A stretch of 64,000 bases of DNA, taken from the NCBI GenBank assembly GCA_022496205.1, contig WTXD01000037.1:124001-188000 (forward strand), given 5' to 3'. This stretch comes from Gloeopeniophorella convolvens (lineage: Eukaryota; Basidiomycota; Agaricomycetes; Russulales). Under the pieces are notes generated by a model that ran no database searches, had not been told where the DNA came from, and saw only the letters and a program-made list of their open reading frames with translations. Position 1 is the first letter of the stretch, and every line of letters starts with the position of its first letter. The position numbers were made by a program, and so were the translations under genes. Positions 22,106 through 32,900 of the stretch are shown here, piece by piece.

Positions 22106-22477
22106 CTCTTCACTCACCCTACTCCTTCTTGACTTCTTCGCGCCGCTGCGCATCCTCGTTCCGGACCTCCGCATCGCACCATATATGGTATTTGGTATGC
22201 TCCCGTTGAATTGGTGTGATCTTATAGCGTGTTCAGATGTCGGGCAGGTGTTGGGTGATTTTGTGCGGATTTTGTGTGGACTCATTGCACTGACATTGCA
22301 CTGCCTGGCGGGAGGATTGTCAAGGAGCGCGGGGGCCTTCAAGGCCTTAACTCTTTACTGGTGATCATGCATTCTCATATTGTCTGTTCTTCTCGCATCA
22401 TACGTGGCCCACCTTCGTGCCCGGTGGCCGAGCGAAATCAATCTCGTGGCAGTGGGCAGAGTTGCGCGCGCCACTGG
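22106..22477. other. Spacer between the two ~390-bp repeats
   Basis: About 370 bp, too short for element coding genes. No recognisable ORF. Confidence 0.4.
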
Positions 22478-22868
22478 CGTTGGAGCGCAAGTCGCGCTCC
22501 GCGGACTTTCCTCCGGACCGCTCTCCCGGATCCTTGCCTGGTGACCCCATTCACTCCTACCTTCGCCTCGCTCGCGCGCTTTCTCTCTAGCTCCCGCATG
22601 TAAATTTCGATACAAACTCCTGCCTTTGTATGTTGACGATGCGAAGCGAAACTATGTTGCCAATTGACGCATCTATGACGGGCGCGCGAGACTTTTAGTG
22701 TGTTTCTACTGTATCTGGCCTTTGTAGCTCCCGAAACTCCCCGGATTTCCCCAATGTGAATAGTCTATACTTCTCTGGTCTTGTAGTATAAAATGTAGTA
22801 TGTACCCGCTACGAATATCAGCGCTTTCAAATTTCGCGGCTCCCTTCATCTTCCCTCTTCGCAGTGAG
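22478..22868. repeat. Diverged direct repeat, copy 2 (~390 bp)
   Basis: Second copy of the 21714-22105 unit, about 755 bp downstream, with the same block order. It may be the partner LTR of a small or internally deleted element, or a plain segmental duplication. Confidence 0.65.
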
Positions 22869-23640
22869 CTGCCTTGAGCTGCGGACACGAGGCTCATCCA
22901 CGCGATGTACATGTGGTGCGATCCGATCGGACAATCTGGGCCTTGTGTGTGTGTGTGTCACCGGAAGTAAACCCACAGGACGGCCGGAGATCCCCGGGTC
23001 GGTTGTGTGCATGCTACCGTGTAGTCAGAAAGCGTGTCGCGCGTCCACGGCAATCACGGTTACATTCCTTTTCTCGTTTGCCTCGACCGGCGGCCTGCGC
23101 AGCAGGACGAGAGGCTCTGGTGGGATATGCACGCGACTTGTATGTACCCAGAGCGTGAATGGACGCTGTGAGATACGAGTCAGTCGTCGGCGATGTCAAA
23201 TGATAAACCCGAGTGGGGTTCCTGGACGGACGATCCGGTGCGCGGTCCCTCGATCCATGGGATGGGAGCATTCATGCAGTCTGACGTAGGCACTTGTATC
23301 GCGAGAACGGTGGGGTATGCGTTGAGGCATTGCGTGACGAGTCGTCCAGGCTCCGACGCGCCGACACTGCCCTGATTGTCTGAAGTGTGATGTCTGCGAA
23401 CCCGACACGTTGTCCTTCGGCATGCAGCCTTCTTAATTAGACACCATAGTCGTTATGATATCGTCATGATACATCCGCTCATAAGGCTGCCTGTGGTGTG
23501 TATGTGGCGGTCTTCTTAAGCGACAATGTAAGACGACAATGGAAGGCGTAAATGAAAAACGCACCTTGCACTGCATTCTGAGTCCCCGTCCTTGATATTC
23601 GGTTCGGTGGGCGAGTATACCCTTCTTTTCAGATCCGACA
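22869..23640. other. Intergenic region upstream of Spt5-like gene
   Basis: Contains a short (GT)n tract near 22950 and the fourth 45-bp repeat. No gene is seen. Confidence 0.4.
23321..23365 (-). repeat. 45-bp dispersed repeat, copy 4 (inverted)
   Basis: Exact reverse complement of 3393-3437. It lies about 275 bp upstream of the Spt5-like start codon. Confidence 0.9.
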
Positions 23641-26240
23641 ATGTCGTCCCACAGACCCGTACGTGAATTGTCGTACGCAGAGTGTTGGTTAACCCAAGAT
23701 ATTCAGGCCAGCATATTCTTAGACCTCGAGGCGCAGGTGGACGATCGGGAGAGCGAGGATGAGGTTGACGAGGACGATCTCAGTGCGTGGTGTTTTAAAT
23801 TGCACGAACAAGACTGACAGGTCGTCCAGATGATTTCTTCGCAGACGACTCTGTGGAAGAGGATGATGACGCTGGGCGTGTCCTCGACTCTGACAACGAG
23901 AACGAGGCGCTGTCCCGGGAGGCTGAGAACCTGGATAGCCGGGTTCGGGAGCTGGTCGGACGATATATGTGTCACGATGGGTATGGCGATCAGGTGCCTC
24001 AGCACCTACTCCACCCGACTTCCGCAGACCATGAGCTGTACATGGTCAAGGTCAAGGTGGGCCTATGACATGAAAGCTTGATGATCCGAGCGGTTGCTGA
24101 GGGTGTCACAGCTGGGACTTGAAGAGACGCTGGTTTCGAGGATCGCCTCGCGCTGCCTGTCCCCCACCGAGTCACGTCTGCCTCTCGCCGCAGCAGTGTT
24201 TGCGCGCAGAGGAATCCCGGGTCACCTCTTCATTGAAGGCCCATTGCCAGAGGTTGAACGGGCTCGTCGAGGTCTAGTCGGCTTCATGCCGGGCAAGCCG
24301 ACTCTGGTTCCTCCGCACGAACGCGCCGTGCTCCTCGTAACACGGAGCCCAGTGGGAACTCTCGTGAAGGAGGGACGGTGGGTACAGTGTCTCGAGGGAC
24401 TGTACCGAGGAGACACGGGTTATGTGTGTGAGTATGACCCTTCGTCAGATATTGATAGTGTGGTCGCGCTAGTTCCGCGCGTCCCAGACGGCGCCATCTC
24501 TCGGTCGGACAGCGGGACCCGTGGACGACTGGCGCGTCCTGAACCGAAGGTGCGAACGGGCCCCGAACTCATCACTCTCCTCGGCCCGAGGAGGGTGAAA
24601 GAGGTCGATCCTGGCAGGTACAAGCTCCAGAGCGACATCTACCAAGATGGCCTCGTCTTGAAGTCATTCCCCAGCCAATCACTTCGCGTCCTAGAGGTTG
24701 TGCCTGCCGACATCGGTCCTTTCATCCTGGCGCCATGCATCCGGGAACGATTCGACTTCAGCGGAGTCTTACTGCGACATGTGCAAGACTCGCTTGGAAG
24801 GGGCGACCGGGTCATGGTTGAGAGAGGGAGCTTACAGGGTGTCACTGGCCGAATCACGACTCGGTCAGGGTCCGAAGCTACTGTGAAAGCCGAGGAGCCG
24901 GCTCTCATGAAGGATCGCGTCTTTCAGAGTCCTCTATGGGACCTCCGCCCCCTTTACCGCGCCGGTGACTTTGTCAGAGGGCGCTGGACTCCCGCGTATG
25001 GGATCATCGCGTTGATCAGCGAAGAAGATGGCGGTACGCTAACTTTCATCGAGCCCGGGTCGGCCCTCATTGTAAGTCTTGTGAATATGTCATAGCGTCC
25101 AAACTGACACGCGTCTTACCCAGACCACCCTCCCTCAACACTTTGTACGCTTCCATGACCCTACGAATCAATACCTGCGGATCATGGAAGGCACGTGGGT
25201 CAATTACATGAACCCGCGTGACGTTCAGAAACGCAGTCGACGCGCCAAGGTGGTGTGGGAGCTAGATGGGCGAGCGCGTGTGTGGGATGAGGACCGGCGT
25301 GAGATGGTAAGCCCATATTTCTGCGCTGTAGTCGAATTAGCCATGCTGAACCTTCGCAGTGGGAATTCCACGTAAAGGAGCTCAGTTTTGCCCAGATGCA
25401 GGACGAACGTGCCCAGACGCTGCCTCGACTCCAGGGCTACGTGGGCCATCGGATCCTGGTCACCGTTGGCAACTGGAAGGGGTATGAAGGCGTCATCAAG
25501 GACGTAGACCAGTGCGGCCTGATTGTCGAATTCCAATCGAGGCTATACCAGTATGGGACACGGCCGGAGAGAGTCTCCTGGGGGACGTTCAAATTCCTGT
25601 GAGTGGTGCTTTGCGTGATGTGCAAGATAAGTTCATATTCTGCTGTAGAATCGGCTCCAACCTGTACAAGGAAGCCCCGCTGGCGTCATCCTCCCTTCGC
25701 GCTGCCACGCCGCCACCTGATCCGGAGTTGATCCCAGAAAGGGAATCCACACCGATTGAGGAAGGCGAAGGTACGTCCAACCCAACTTTTGGTGTGATCA
25801 TAGGACTGACCAAGCTTCGGGCTACATCAGGCGTGAAATGGTTGTTGGATCTCGAGATGGCCCTTGTACTACGGGACTACATCATACCACTAGACTTCAA
25901 GGGGGTCCCAGAGTCAAGCAGCGTGTGGACCTACAGAGATCTCGGTGCTCGCACAGTGCGAGGGACTCCGACAGTGGAACCGGGAGAAGGTGAAGTGGTT
26001 GTCTCCGTGGTACACCGCAAACGAAGGAGAGAGATCGCCATCGATCCCCGACATCTAACCCCATGGAAACCGGCCCCAGGAAACAAGGCGGCCATTGTGA
26101 CGCGCCCGTACACTGGCATGACCGGACGTGTTGTATCCTACGATGGGGATACATGTGTTATGAAGATGGGAGAAGGGACTAGCCAAGAGTGGCCAATTAC
26201 GGTGCAGGCGAAGGACGTTGTGACCATCCTAGAGTACTAG
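23641..26240 (+). CDS. Spt5-like NGN/KOW transcription elongation factor paralogue
   Basis: Spt5/NusG relative, expected to be nuclear and to bind RNA polymerase through its NGN domain. Exons are 23641-23782, 23830-24056, 24112-25071, 25124-25306, 25360-25598 and 25649-26240, giving 780 codons with all joins in phase. The N-terminus is acidic (FLDLEAQVDDRESEDE, FFADDSVEEDDDAGRV) as in Spt5. The NGN domain follows at about residues 110-195 (ELYMVKVK, then LFIEGPLPEVERARRGLVG). Several KOW-type segments come next: CLEGLYRGDTGYVCEY, VMVERGSLQGVTGRITT, ILVTVGNWKGYEGVIKDV and AIVTRPYTGMTGRVVSYDG. The repetitive C-terminal region that is phosphorylated in canonical Spt5 is absent. It is therefore more likely an accessory paralogue than the essential gene. 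Such diverged copies are frequent in Agaricomycetes. The model looks intact. An in-frame 33-bp GT..AG stretch near 25770 is treated as coding. Confidence 0.8.
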
Positions 26241-28103
26241 AGTTTTCGCATGTATGTCCATTGTCTCCCGGCGGGAGGCGCGTCTGTCATCTGTGACTAC
26301 ACACGCGTCAATTGGAGACTATCGCGAGCACCAAGGGATTTCCATGGAATCGATTGTCACTGCTCTACCGTCTGACCAAGTCTACTAACGAGTCCACCGG
26401 ACTTGCAGTCTGCACAGTCAACGACGACTGTGCAGCTTGTGTGCAGCCGCAAGCTAGTGGTGTGATGATCTTACCTAAGGTCCACAGGGTCCGGCCGGAC
26501 TGCTGGAGCATGGCTATCGGGACTGGGTACGTTTATGGTCATATAAAGGGAACACATTCACGCGGCGATGTAGTCACATGGCAATGATGAAGATTGGCCC
26601 GGGCATCATGCAGACGAGCTTCGGTTGCCCACTCAACGATCCCACCCTCGAACACTGACTGCCACAACAGGCAGCCAGTAGGTGCTTGAGTGCCGGTGGT
26701 CCGATGACGTACATAAGCAGAGAGGGGACGATGAGAGGGGGTCACCCGATGGGACCCGCAGAAAGCAGACACCGAGAGCAGGGCTTCGGCGATGTGAGCA
26801 CATGGCAAGTATATGGTGCACAGCTGGCCGCTTGGTACCCAATCATAGGTATATGCAATTCACAGACAGGTAATCTAGATAACCCCTGCTGCCAATCGAT
26901 CGACGATTGTTTTCTCTGAAGATATTCGGAGATCTCTCGAGTGAAACAAGAACATGGGTTTTGACCGCCTGTGGAGGCAAAGTCTGGGTCCCGGTTTTGC
27001 GAGAGAGATATCTAGAGATATCTCCACGATATATCTGAAGATCACGATCGTGAAACCAAGGTATGGAAATCAGATCCTGAAGATCTCTAAAAATATCGCG
27101 ATATCTTGTGATATCTTGCAAGATATCGCAAGATCTCGTGACCGAAACAAGGGGAAAGTGTATTTTGTCCATCACGGTCAGCTATAATAAGGTGCTTCCC
27201 CGCGCCACATTGGCACGGGGTCCCCGGGGTTACGGTTGCATAATGGGCTCGGTCGCCTCGTGAGCAGTGTGTCTCTGCTCAAGTTTCGACTTCAAGGAAA
27301 GTGATCACCCAGTCTGGAATGGAAAAGTCAAGCTTGGGACGTGAATGGTACGGTCGAATTCTATGAACATAATCCTAATTGTATATAGTATTCCAGGCTA
27401 TCTTCGAATCGTTGAGGCCGCAGGATGCCGAGGTCCCGGCGACCTAGTCAAGTACGAGTCAATACACGGATTGAACGGTCTCAGGAGTCGGGTGTTTGAG
27501 ATAGGTTCCCAGAGCAGGCCGTCCTTACCCGTGTGTCATCTCACATGCGGTACCAGCTGGTCAGGCGAAGCCCATCTCGACGTAAGAAGGTTGGTACGAT
27601 TTGTGTGCAGTGCCAAAAAGAGCAGACAAAAAGCACCGCATAACTTCGTTTGAGGCACCACATTATTTTCACGGCTGTTATCGTTACAGGCGAAAGCGCC
27701 TTTAGATATGGTGAATATTGGCGTCAATCCACAACTCCAATCAGGATTATTTTTTCCGGTACCCTCGAGCCGAAGGAACATAGGGAATCCCAACTTTCCC
27801 CCCTTTCCCCCCTCCCACTTGAAAATGGTACGGCCAAGGGGCTTCGCCATCTCGAGGACTGTATCGAACGGCAACCGAGGCCACCGCAAGGGTAGAAATT
27901 ATTTGAGCCCGCGACAGTGAGCAGGACTGCAAGGTACTAATGGCGGTAGTTATTGTAGCGCTTTCATCACAACCTGGCGGTGATATCCGCCATGCAGCCA
28001 TCGAGAGACAGTTATTCATGCGTATTTGAGTACAACACGGGTGTGAGTTCACTACTGAGCACTCCGCGCCAGTCAACCTCAACAGTCACAATCGGTAACG
28101 AAT
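26241..28103. other. Intergenic region with palindrome-rich tract
   Basis: No gene is recognised. The notable content is the GATATC/AGATCT-rich tract listed separately. Confidence 0.4.
26920..27150. repeat. GATATC/AGATCT-rich palindromic tract
   Basis: Many overlapping copies of GATATC, AGATATCT and AGATCT occur within about 230 bp, for example AGAGATATCTAGAGATATCT near 27004 and TGATATCTTGCAAGATATCG near 27110. The segments can form several alternative hairpins. Base composition is AT-richer than its surroundings. Confidence 0.7.
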
Positions 28104-29321
28104 CTACGCGGTGAGGCCAGGGTAACCGCGAGCCCGGAAGTCCTTCACCGACGCCGTCACAATGTCCTTCAGAGTAGCCATCTGCGTCATCCCGAGTAGC
28201 CTCTCTGCCTTCGTCGTGTCAAGGACGAACCCGAGGGGGACGTCATTCTGGCAGCCTGGCTCTCCGCGAGACACATCTGTGATGCCAAGTTCCGCCGCAG
28301 CGTCCACTGGCGTACAACGTCAGCAAAAGTCTGGAAGGGCGCAGGAAAGCGCGGCATGGACTCACATATATCTTGGAAGTAAAATGACCCCTTGCGGGTG
28401 ATGATGCGCTCCCCACCGGCGGCGGGGGTATACGTGGCACGGACGTGGGCCTCTGCGCAGTCCGCCACCCCAACCCAGCTTCCATGCTCGACGAGTTGAG
28501 GGCCAGTCTTTGCGCCAAATAGCGTGTCGTAGACCTGCCGCTGGGAGGCGTTGATGTCGTCAACATTGGGCGCAGGGCCAAGAGAAGGCTGATACCGGGG
28601 CAGAAATGGGGGATAAGAAATTGCGCCGCGCTGAGTCAATGGAAGAACTCACCCCAAAGATCCATGCCGGATTAATTACACAAAGGTCCCATGAGATTTC
28701 CGACTGATGGGTAGAGACGAAGTCCCACGCAGCCCGCTCCGCTAGGGTCTTGGAAGCGAGGTAGAACACCGGGGGACCTGCCCCTTTCCCTTTCACCCTG
28801 ACCTCCTCGATAGCAGGATCGTTCTAATCTTCCTCTGTGTACGTCTGAGTAGTCTTGCTCGTAGTGCTCTTGAAGATGGAGGCTACCGAAGAAGTGATGA
28901 TGACGCGTTTGACAGCAGACCCATGCTTGAGAGCGGAATCCAGGATCGACGTGGTGCCCTTCACCGCGGGGACGATCAGCTCTGGGGAGAGCGTGAGCCT
29001 ATATCCGCCGGGGAGTCAAACATGCTTACCCTCGGGCTCGGTCACATTGTAGTGGAATGGCGAAGCCGTGTGTGCGATCGCACTGACGCCCTTGACAGCC
29101 TCCTCAAAGGCATCCTCCTTTGTGATATCCTCTACGACTACGAGCTCGAAGCGGTCACCGTACTCGGCGAAGATGTCCTTCAGGAAGGCACTCTTGGCTA
29201 CGGAGCGGACGGTTCCTCGAACGGCGTATCCTGCCTCGAGGTATTTCTTGACGACCCAGGCGGCGAGGTAGCCGTTGGCACCGGTGACAAGGACTTTTTC
29301 GGGAGCTGCGACGGCGACCAT
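28104..29321 (-). pseudogene. NAD(P)-dependent epimerase/reductase-like gene with one internal stop
   Basis: Extended short-chain dehydrogenase of the dihydroflavonol reductase/ketoreductase-like group, a soluble NAD(P)H oxidoreductase acting on carbonyl substrates. Exons run on the minus strand at 29321-29030, 28981-28653, 28588-28366 and 28306-28104, totalling 349 codons, all in phase. The N-terminus has the Rossmann motif VLVTGANGYLAAWVVKKYLE, then VRGTVRS, DITKEDAFEEAVKGV and AIAHTASPFHYNV. The middle has KRVIITSSVASIF, and the active-site YxxxK is in VFYLASKTLAERAAW. CVINPAWIFGPSLGP and a normal C-terminus follow. Length and motifs are complete, but codon 150 is TAG (28824-28826) in a place where the family has Trp (EED-W-NDP). 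It is a pseudogene by one base, or a sequencing or assembly error. The nonsense codon precedes the active-site Tyr/Lys, so a truncated product would be inactive. Confidence 0.8.
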
Positions 29322-31489
29322 GTTGGACAGACGATTGGCAATGGTGTTGATGTCGGACAGAGATGGGGTATGGAATGTGACGCAGAAGTTCTCCGTAGCA
29401 GACAATCGATTTATACTGCAGCGAGTGTCGAATACCAAAGCCTTCGGATTATCCATGGAGCCATTGAAGTCCTTGAGGTGGATACACTTCACTTAGATCT
29501 ATCATCGCAGGCATCCACTGAAAGATATGATCAAGATATGATTCGCGATGGGCTTGCCAATACAGGGGTGGAGGGCACGTGTTAGGTGAGATGTGGGTCC
29601 ACCTGACAAATCTGCGGCGGCTGCCGGTGTCTAACCTTGGTCCGGAACGACTGTCTTCCGCGATCGGCATAAGGTCGGCAACGGAGACTAACCTTGGTCT
29701 AACCCACACACCGCCAACGATGCTATCAGTAAAACCTGCCATTTGCCGTGAACTATGCACGAGGGCTTTTGAAAGGGCTTTGCCAACGATGGCTTCGATA
29801 AACGCAGTGGGTAGCCCTAAATCGAATACCGCAAGCTCTGGAGGGAGAAGTGGCTCATATCAGGCAGGCATTGTTATCCACCCACTTATCGAATCCCATG
29901 CGGATGAAGGCCATCTGAAACACATACAACACTCGCGACCCACAACGATTCGTGCGTGGGCCCAGTTATCGAAGCATCTCGGGACCAACCTCCCCGCGAT
30001 GCTCCGAACAACCGATGATTAACCTGCGCGTACCGGTAATCACAGGTAGCAGTCACCAACGCAGAACATAGGAGCATCATGAAGGCACCGGTTGATGTTC
30101 AGAGCATCGAGCCGAACCTCAGTGTGTTCAAGGACAAGGGTACGGCCGCTGTATCGCGAGGGTTACAACATACCGCGATCACTCCGAAGGAGCGGTAGAG
30201 CGACGACCGCACCTCATATGGCTTTTAGGGAGAGCGAAGACACCGTACGGCGCAGCTGATGTCGCCATCTATTCATGCAGAACAGTGCAGCGTGATGTTC
30301 GTTTAAGATGCATATACCATGACACCGTATGTTCTTGTGGGGCGGTGCTTTCGCTCTTCGTTTAGCGTGTGCGTTAAGTCATCGCAGCCATCATGCAAAT
30401 ATGTATGTCAGACATACCGTTAATAACGAGAGCGAGGCAAAACCGGGGTCGTGACTCCATGCACACAATCAGTGTTGGAGGATGACGCGATATCGATTGA
30501 ACTGTCGATAAGTCTCACTTATTCGAGCACACTTCACCTCCGCAAACAATCCGAAGACTCAGCGTAAAATTCAGTAGGAACCATGTTCAGTAGAGCCAAA
30601 GAGTTGTGTGACCATCCATTGAGGATGGTGACGCAACGACTCGACAGAGACAGACGGTGCACGCAGGCCAATCGGCGTGGCCTTGAAGCGCGCGAGGTAG
30701 GAGAAACGCGCGAGGTTTTTTGTATAGCGAAAACGACGCCGACCGAGTAAACCCGGCCGGCGCCCAGTAGAATTGCGCCGCGCGAACCGCACCTAGTCAA
30801 TGGCGTAACAAAGGGTGGTGGAGAGGAGGCTGGTGGTGTGAAGGGATGAAAGGTTCGGAGGCGCGTGGGGTAACGAGCATGGCAAGGAGCGCAGGGTTCT
30901 TGCGGATGTATGACAGAAAGGCTTGCGATGACCACCGCCCGAGCGCGCGAATACACTCGCTCGGACCATCCGAGCATGGCAAAATATGTGGCGCCACCCG
31001 AACAGGCAAAAGAAGCAAATACTGCCAAGCAGACGTGGGAAGGATATTTCATCTTGGCGAGCACCAGCAACGGTGCCGGCTCCGATAGGCTCCGAGGATC
31101 CGATGACCGACAAAGCAGTCCGTTTCGCGCGACCACAAAGATACTGAGCGGCACCATGCGCCGCGGATACCCGTGCGCCGCGAAATTCCGCAGGCTTCTC
31201 CACCATATCTCGCAACGACGCCACCTGCTCCAAGCCGAGGAGCGTTATCCCCGGTCCTGGCCTAAGTACCTACAACCATTCGTGAGCCCCGCCTCTGCTC
31301 TTTCCATATGAACCGCGCCCCGCCCTGTCCACAAGTTGCGCTCGGAACGGCACAACCTGAGATCCTCATCCGTCGCCTCGACAACCCGACCCGTACGCCG
31401 CTATTGCCTCCCACAGCCCCCCACCGAACGCCAAGCCCCGCACTCAGCTGAGCAGATCGACCAAGTCGTCGCCGTAGCGGTGAGCGCCT
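29322..31489. other. No confident gene
   Basis: Overlapping frames at 30534-31233 (minus) and 30846-31311 (plus) shadow each other and show no family pattern. An imperfect inverted pair (GAGCGAAGACACCG near 30233 and CGGTGCTTTCGCTC near 30343) is present. Nothing else is supportable. Confidence 0.35.
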
Positions 31490-31771
31490 ATGCGGGAATT
31501 GTGCCCCATCGTGACTCTGTCTCCTCTATCTGCACCCAACGGCACGCGTTCTCCAGATATCGTAGAGCAAGTCCTCACGGGCGGCAACCCCGCGCTCGCG
31601 GACCTCCTCTGGCACGTCATGATCCGCGCCGGCGCGCTCAGCGGCTCCATCTACGTGGCCGCGCCGGCGGACGACACCGACCCCCACGCGATCCGCGCGC
31701 TCGCGGTGTGGTTCCTGCCTGGACAACTTCGGTACTCCACGTGCGTTGCGCACTCCTATCGAGGTACCTAG
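31490..31771 (+). pseudogene. Acetyltransferase-like N-terminal fragment
   Basis: The frame resembles the N-terminal part of a fungal GNAT-like acetyltransferase family: VEQVLTGGNPALADLLWHVM, IRAGALSGSIYVAA, AIRALAVWFLPGQL. The fold's acetyl-CoA-binding loop (Q/RxxGxG/A) and C-terminal half are missing. After LRYST the sequence runs into unrelated DNA. With no ATG-supported complete model this is a fragment or a dead gene. The family call rests on the VWFLPGQ pattern and is moderate. Confidence 0.45.
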
Positions 31772-31867
31772 GCCGGGTGAGAAACCTGTCGAGATCCCTT
31801 GGAGTGACCATTGCGGGCTGAGATGTACCTTTACCATCTGAATACTGTCAAGCAGGTTTGAGCTGGC

Positions 31868-32267
31868 ACTGAGTACCTCCCGGCAGACTGCCAACCGACG
31901 CGCATGCAGACCCCGGAGGGAATGCAGTGTCTCGTCCGTAGACTTGGTCCCTTTGGACTCACCAAGGCCGAGAAGCTGCAGATAGTAAATTTCACACCTG
32001 TTGGGGCCGTCGAGCTCTACATCGTACGTGCCCTCTGTTCCGCTTCGCGTGCTCACCCTCACACATATAACTCAGATCGTGGAGGAGCTGGGGATCCGGG
32101 TGGGCGAGCGGACAGAGGAAGTGCTTGATGATTTCGTGCTCTCGTCGCTCTCCGATGCACCAGCAGCGACGTCCACCGGGCTACCCGCACCCACTCCACT
32201 CGAGATCATCAGACGCGCTTGGAGGATTACGGGGCGAATAGGAGGGGTGGGGGCAGGACGTGAATGA
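31868..32267 (+). pseudogene. RPC9/Rpb4-like C-terminal fragment
   Basis: Resembles the HRDC-like C-terminal half of RPC9, an RNA polymerase III stalk subunit (Rpb4 family). The first part reads EYLPADCQPTRMQTPEGM, LVRRLGPFGLTKAEKLQIVN and PVGAVELYI. A 52-bp intron (32024-32075, GTACGT..ACTCAG) follows, then IVEELGIRVGERTEEVLDD and a Ser/Ala-rich tail to the stop at 32267. The N-terminal domain (the family's EV/LTLLREL part) is not found upstream, where the acetyltransferase-like fragment lies instead. The conserved core is intact, so this may be a duplicated 3' piece of the functional gene. The tail after ERTEEVL is longer than I would expect. Confidence 0.6.
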
Positions 32268-32900
32268 GGTCGAATGTATTGATGCTGGCGAGGGGTTGGG
32301 ATCGAAGGCGATCTGGACGTCGACGACGGCAGATGCACCGCGCGATGATTTCATATCATGGGAACAATTCTCGACGGTACGTTATCCCTCGTCCCATTCC
32401 CAACACTGATTGGTCAACGTCAAATGCGGTGATCTTCCCCTGTGGCTCGCGTCGAATTGATTGATCTGGCCCCAGCCATATGCTATACGCGAGCCGCGAG
32501 TTGACTTCGTTGAAGCTCGACCCCTGCTTCTTAAGTTTGCTCGGCCGTCTTCTCGCAGCGGTGCCTTGGGCGCTGTAGGAAATCTTTTGGACGCTCTGAA
32601 CTAGTATGGTATGATAGTCAATAGACGCCATATTGCTCTCGGGACACGTTATAAGTCATAACCTCTTATGGTGCTTCACGCTCGAAACTGGCACCTCTCG
32701 AACAAGCATGCGTCTGATGACGGTTCTAATTACAGCTCGAATTCGGAAGGCACGGTCTACAGAGCATGTGTCAACGGCGCTGCAGGGTACCGTAACAACA
32801 GCGAGATGAATCCATATACTCAAGCGATAAGAACGAAGCCATGGGGGGGGGGGGGTACTAGCACAAATTGAACAATGGTAATACGACATCGTGATAGGTC
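32268..32900. other. 3' flank of NLR copy 1, with 13-G run
   Basis: Contains an uninterrupted run of 13 G at 32843-32855. The stretch about 32730-32880 is similar to the 3' flank of NLR copy 2 (about 41168-41300): shared CTCGAATTCGGA.GGCACGGTCTACA. So the duplication unit extended past the coding end. Confidence 0.6.

Noticed and set aside
26262..26280. Hairpin CTCCCGGCGGGAG after the Spt5-like stop as a transcription terminator
   Set aside because: Rho-independent hairpin terminators are a bacterial feature. In a fungal gene this short palindrome has no expected role.
30534..31233. Two overlapping minus-strand ORFs of 207 and 146 codons as a gene
   Set aside because: They shadow each other and a plus-strand frame, show no domain pattern, have odd composition, and no splice structure favours one.
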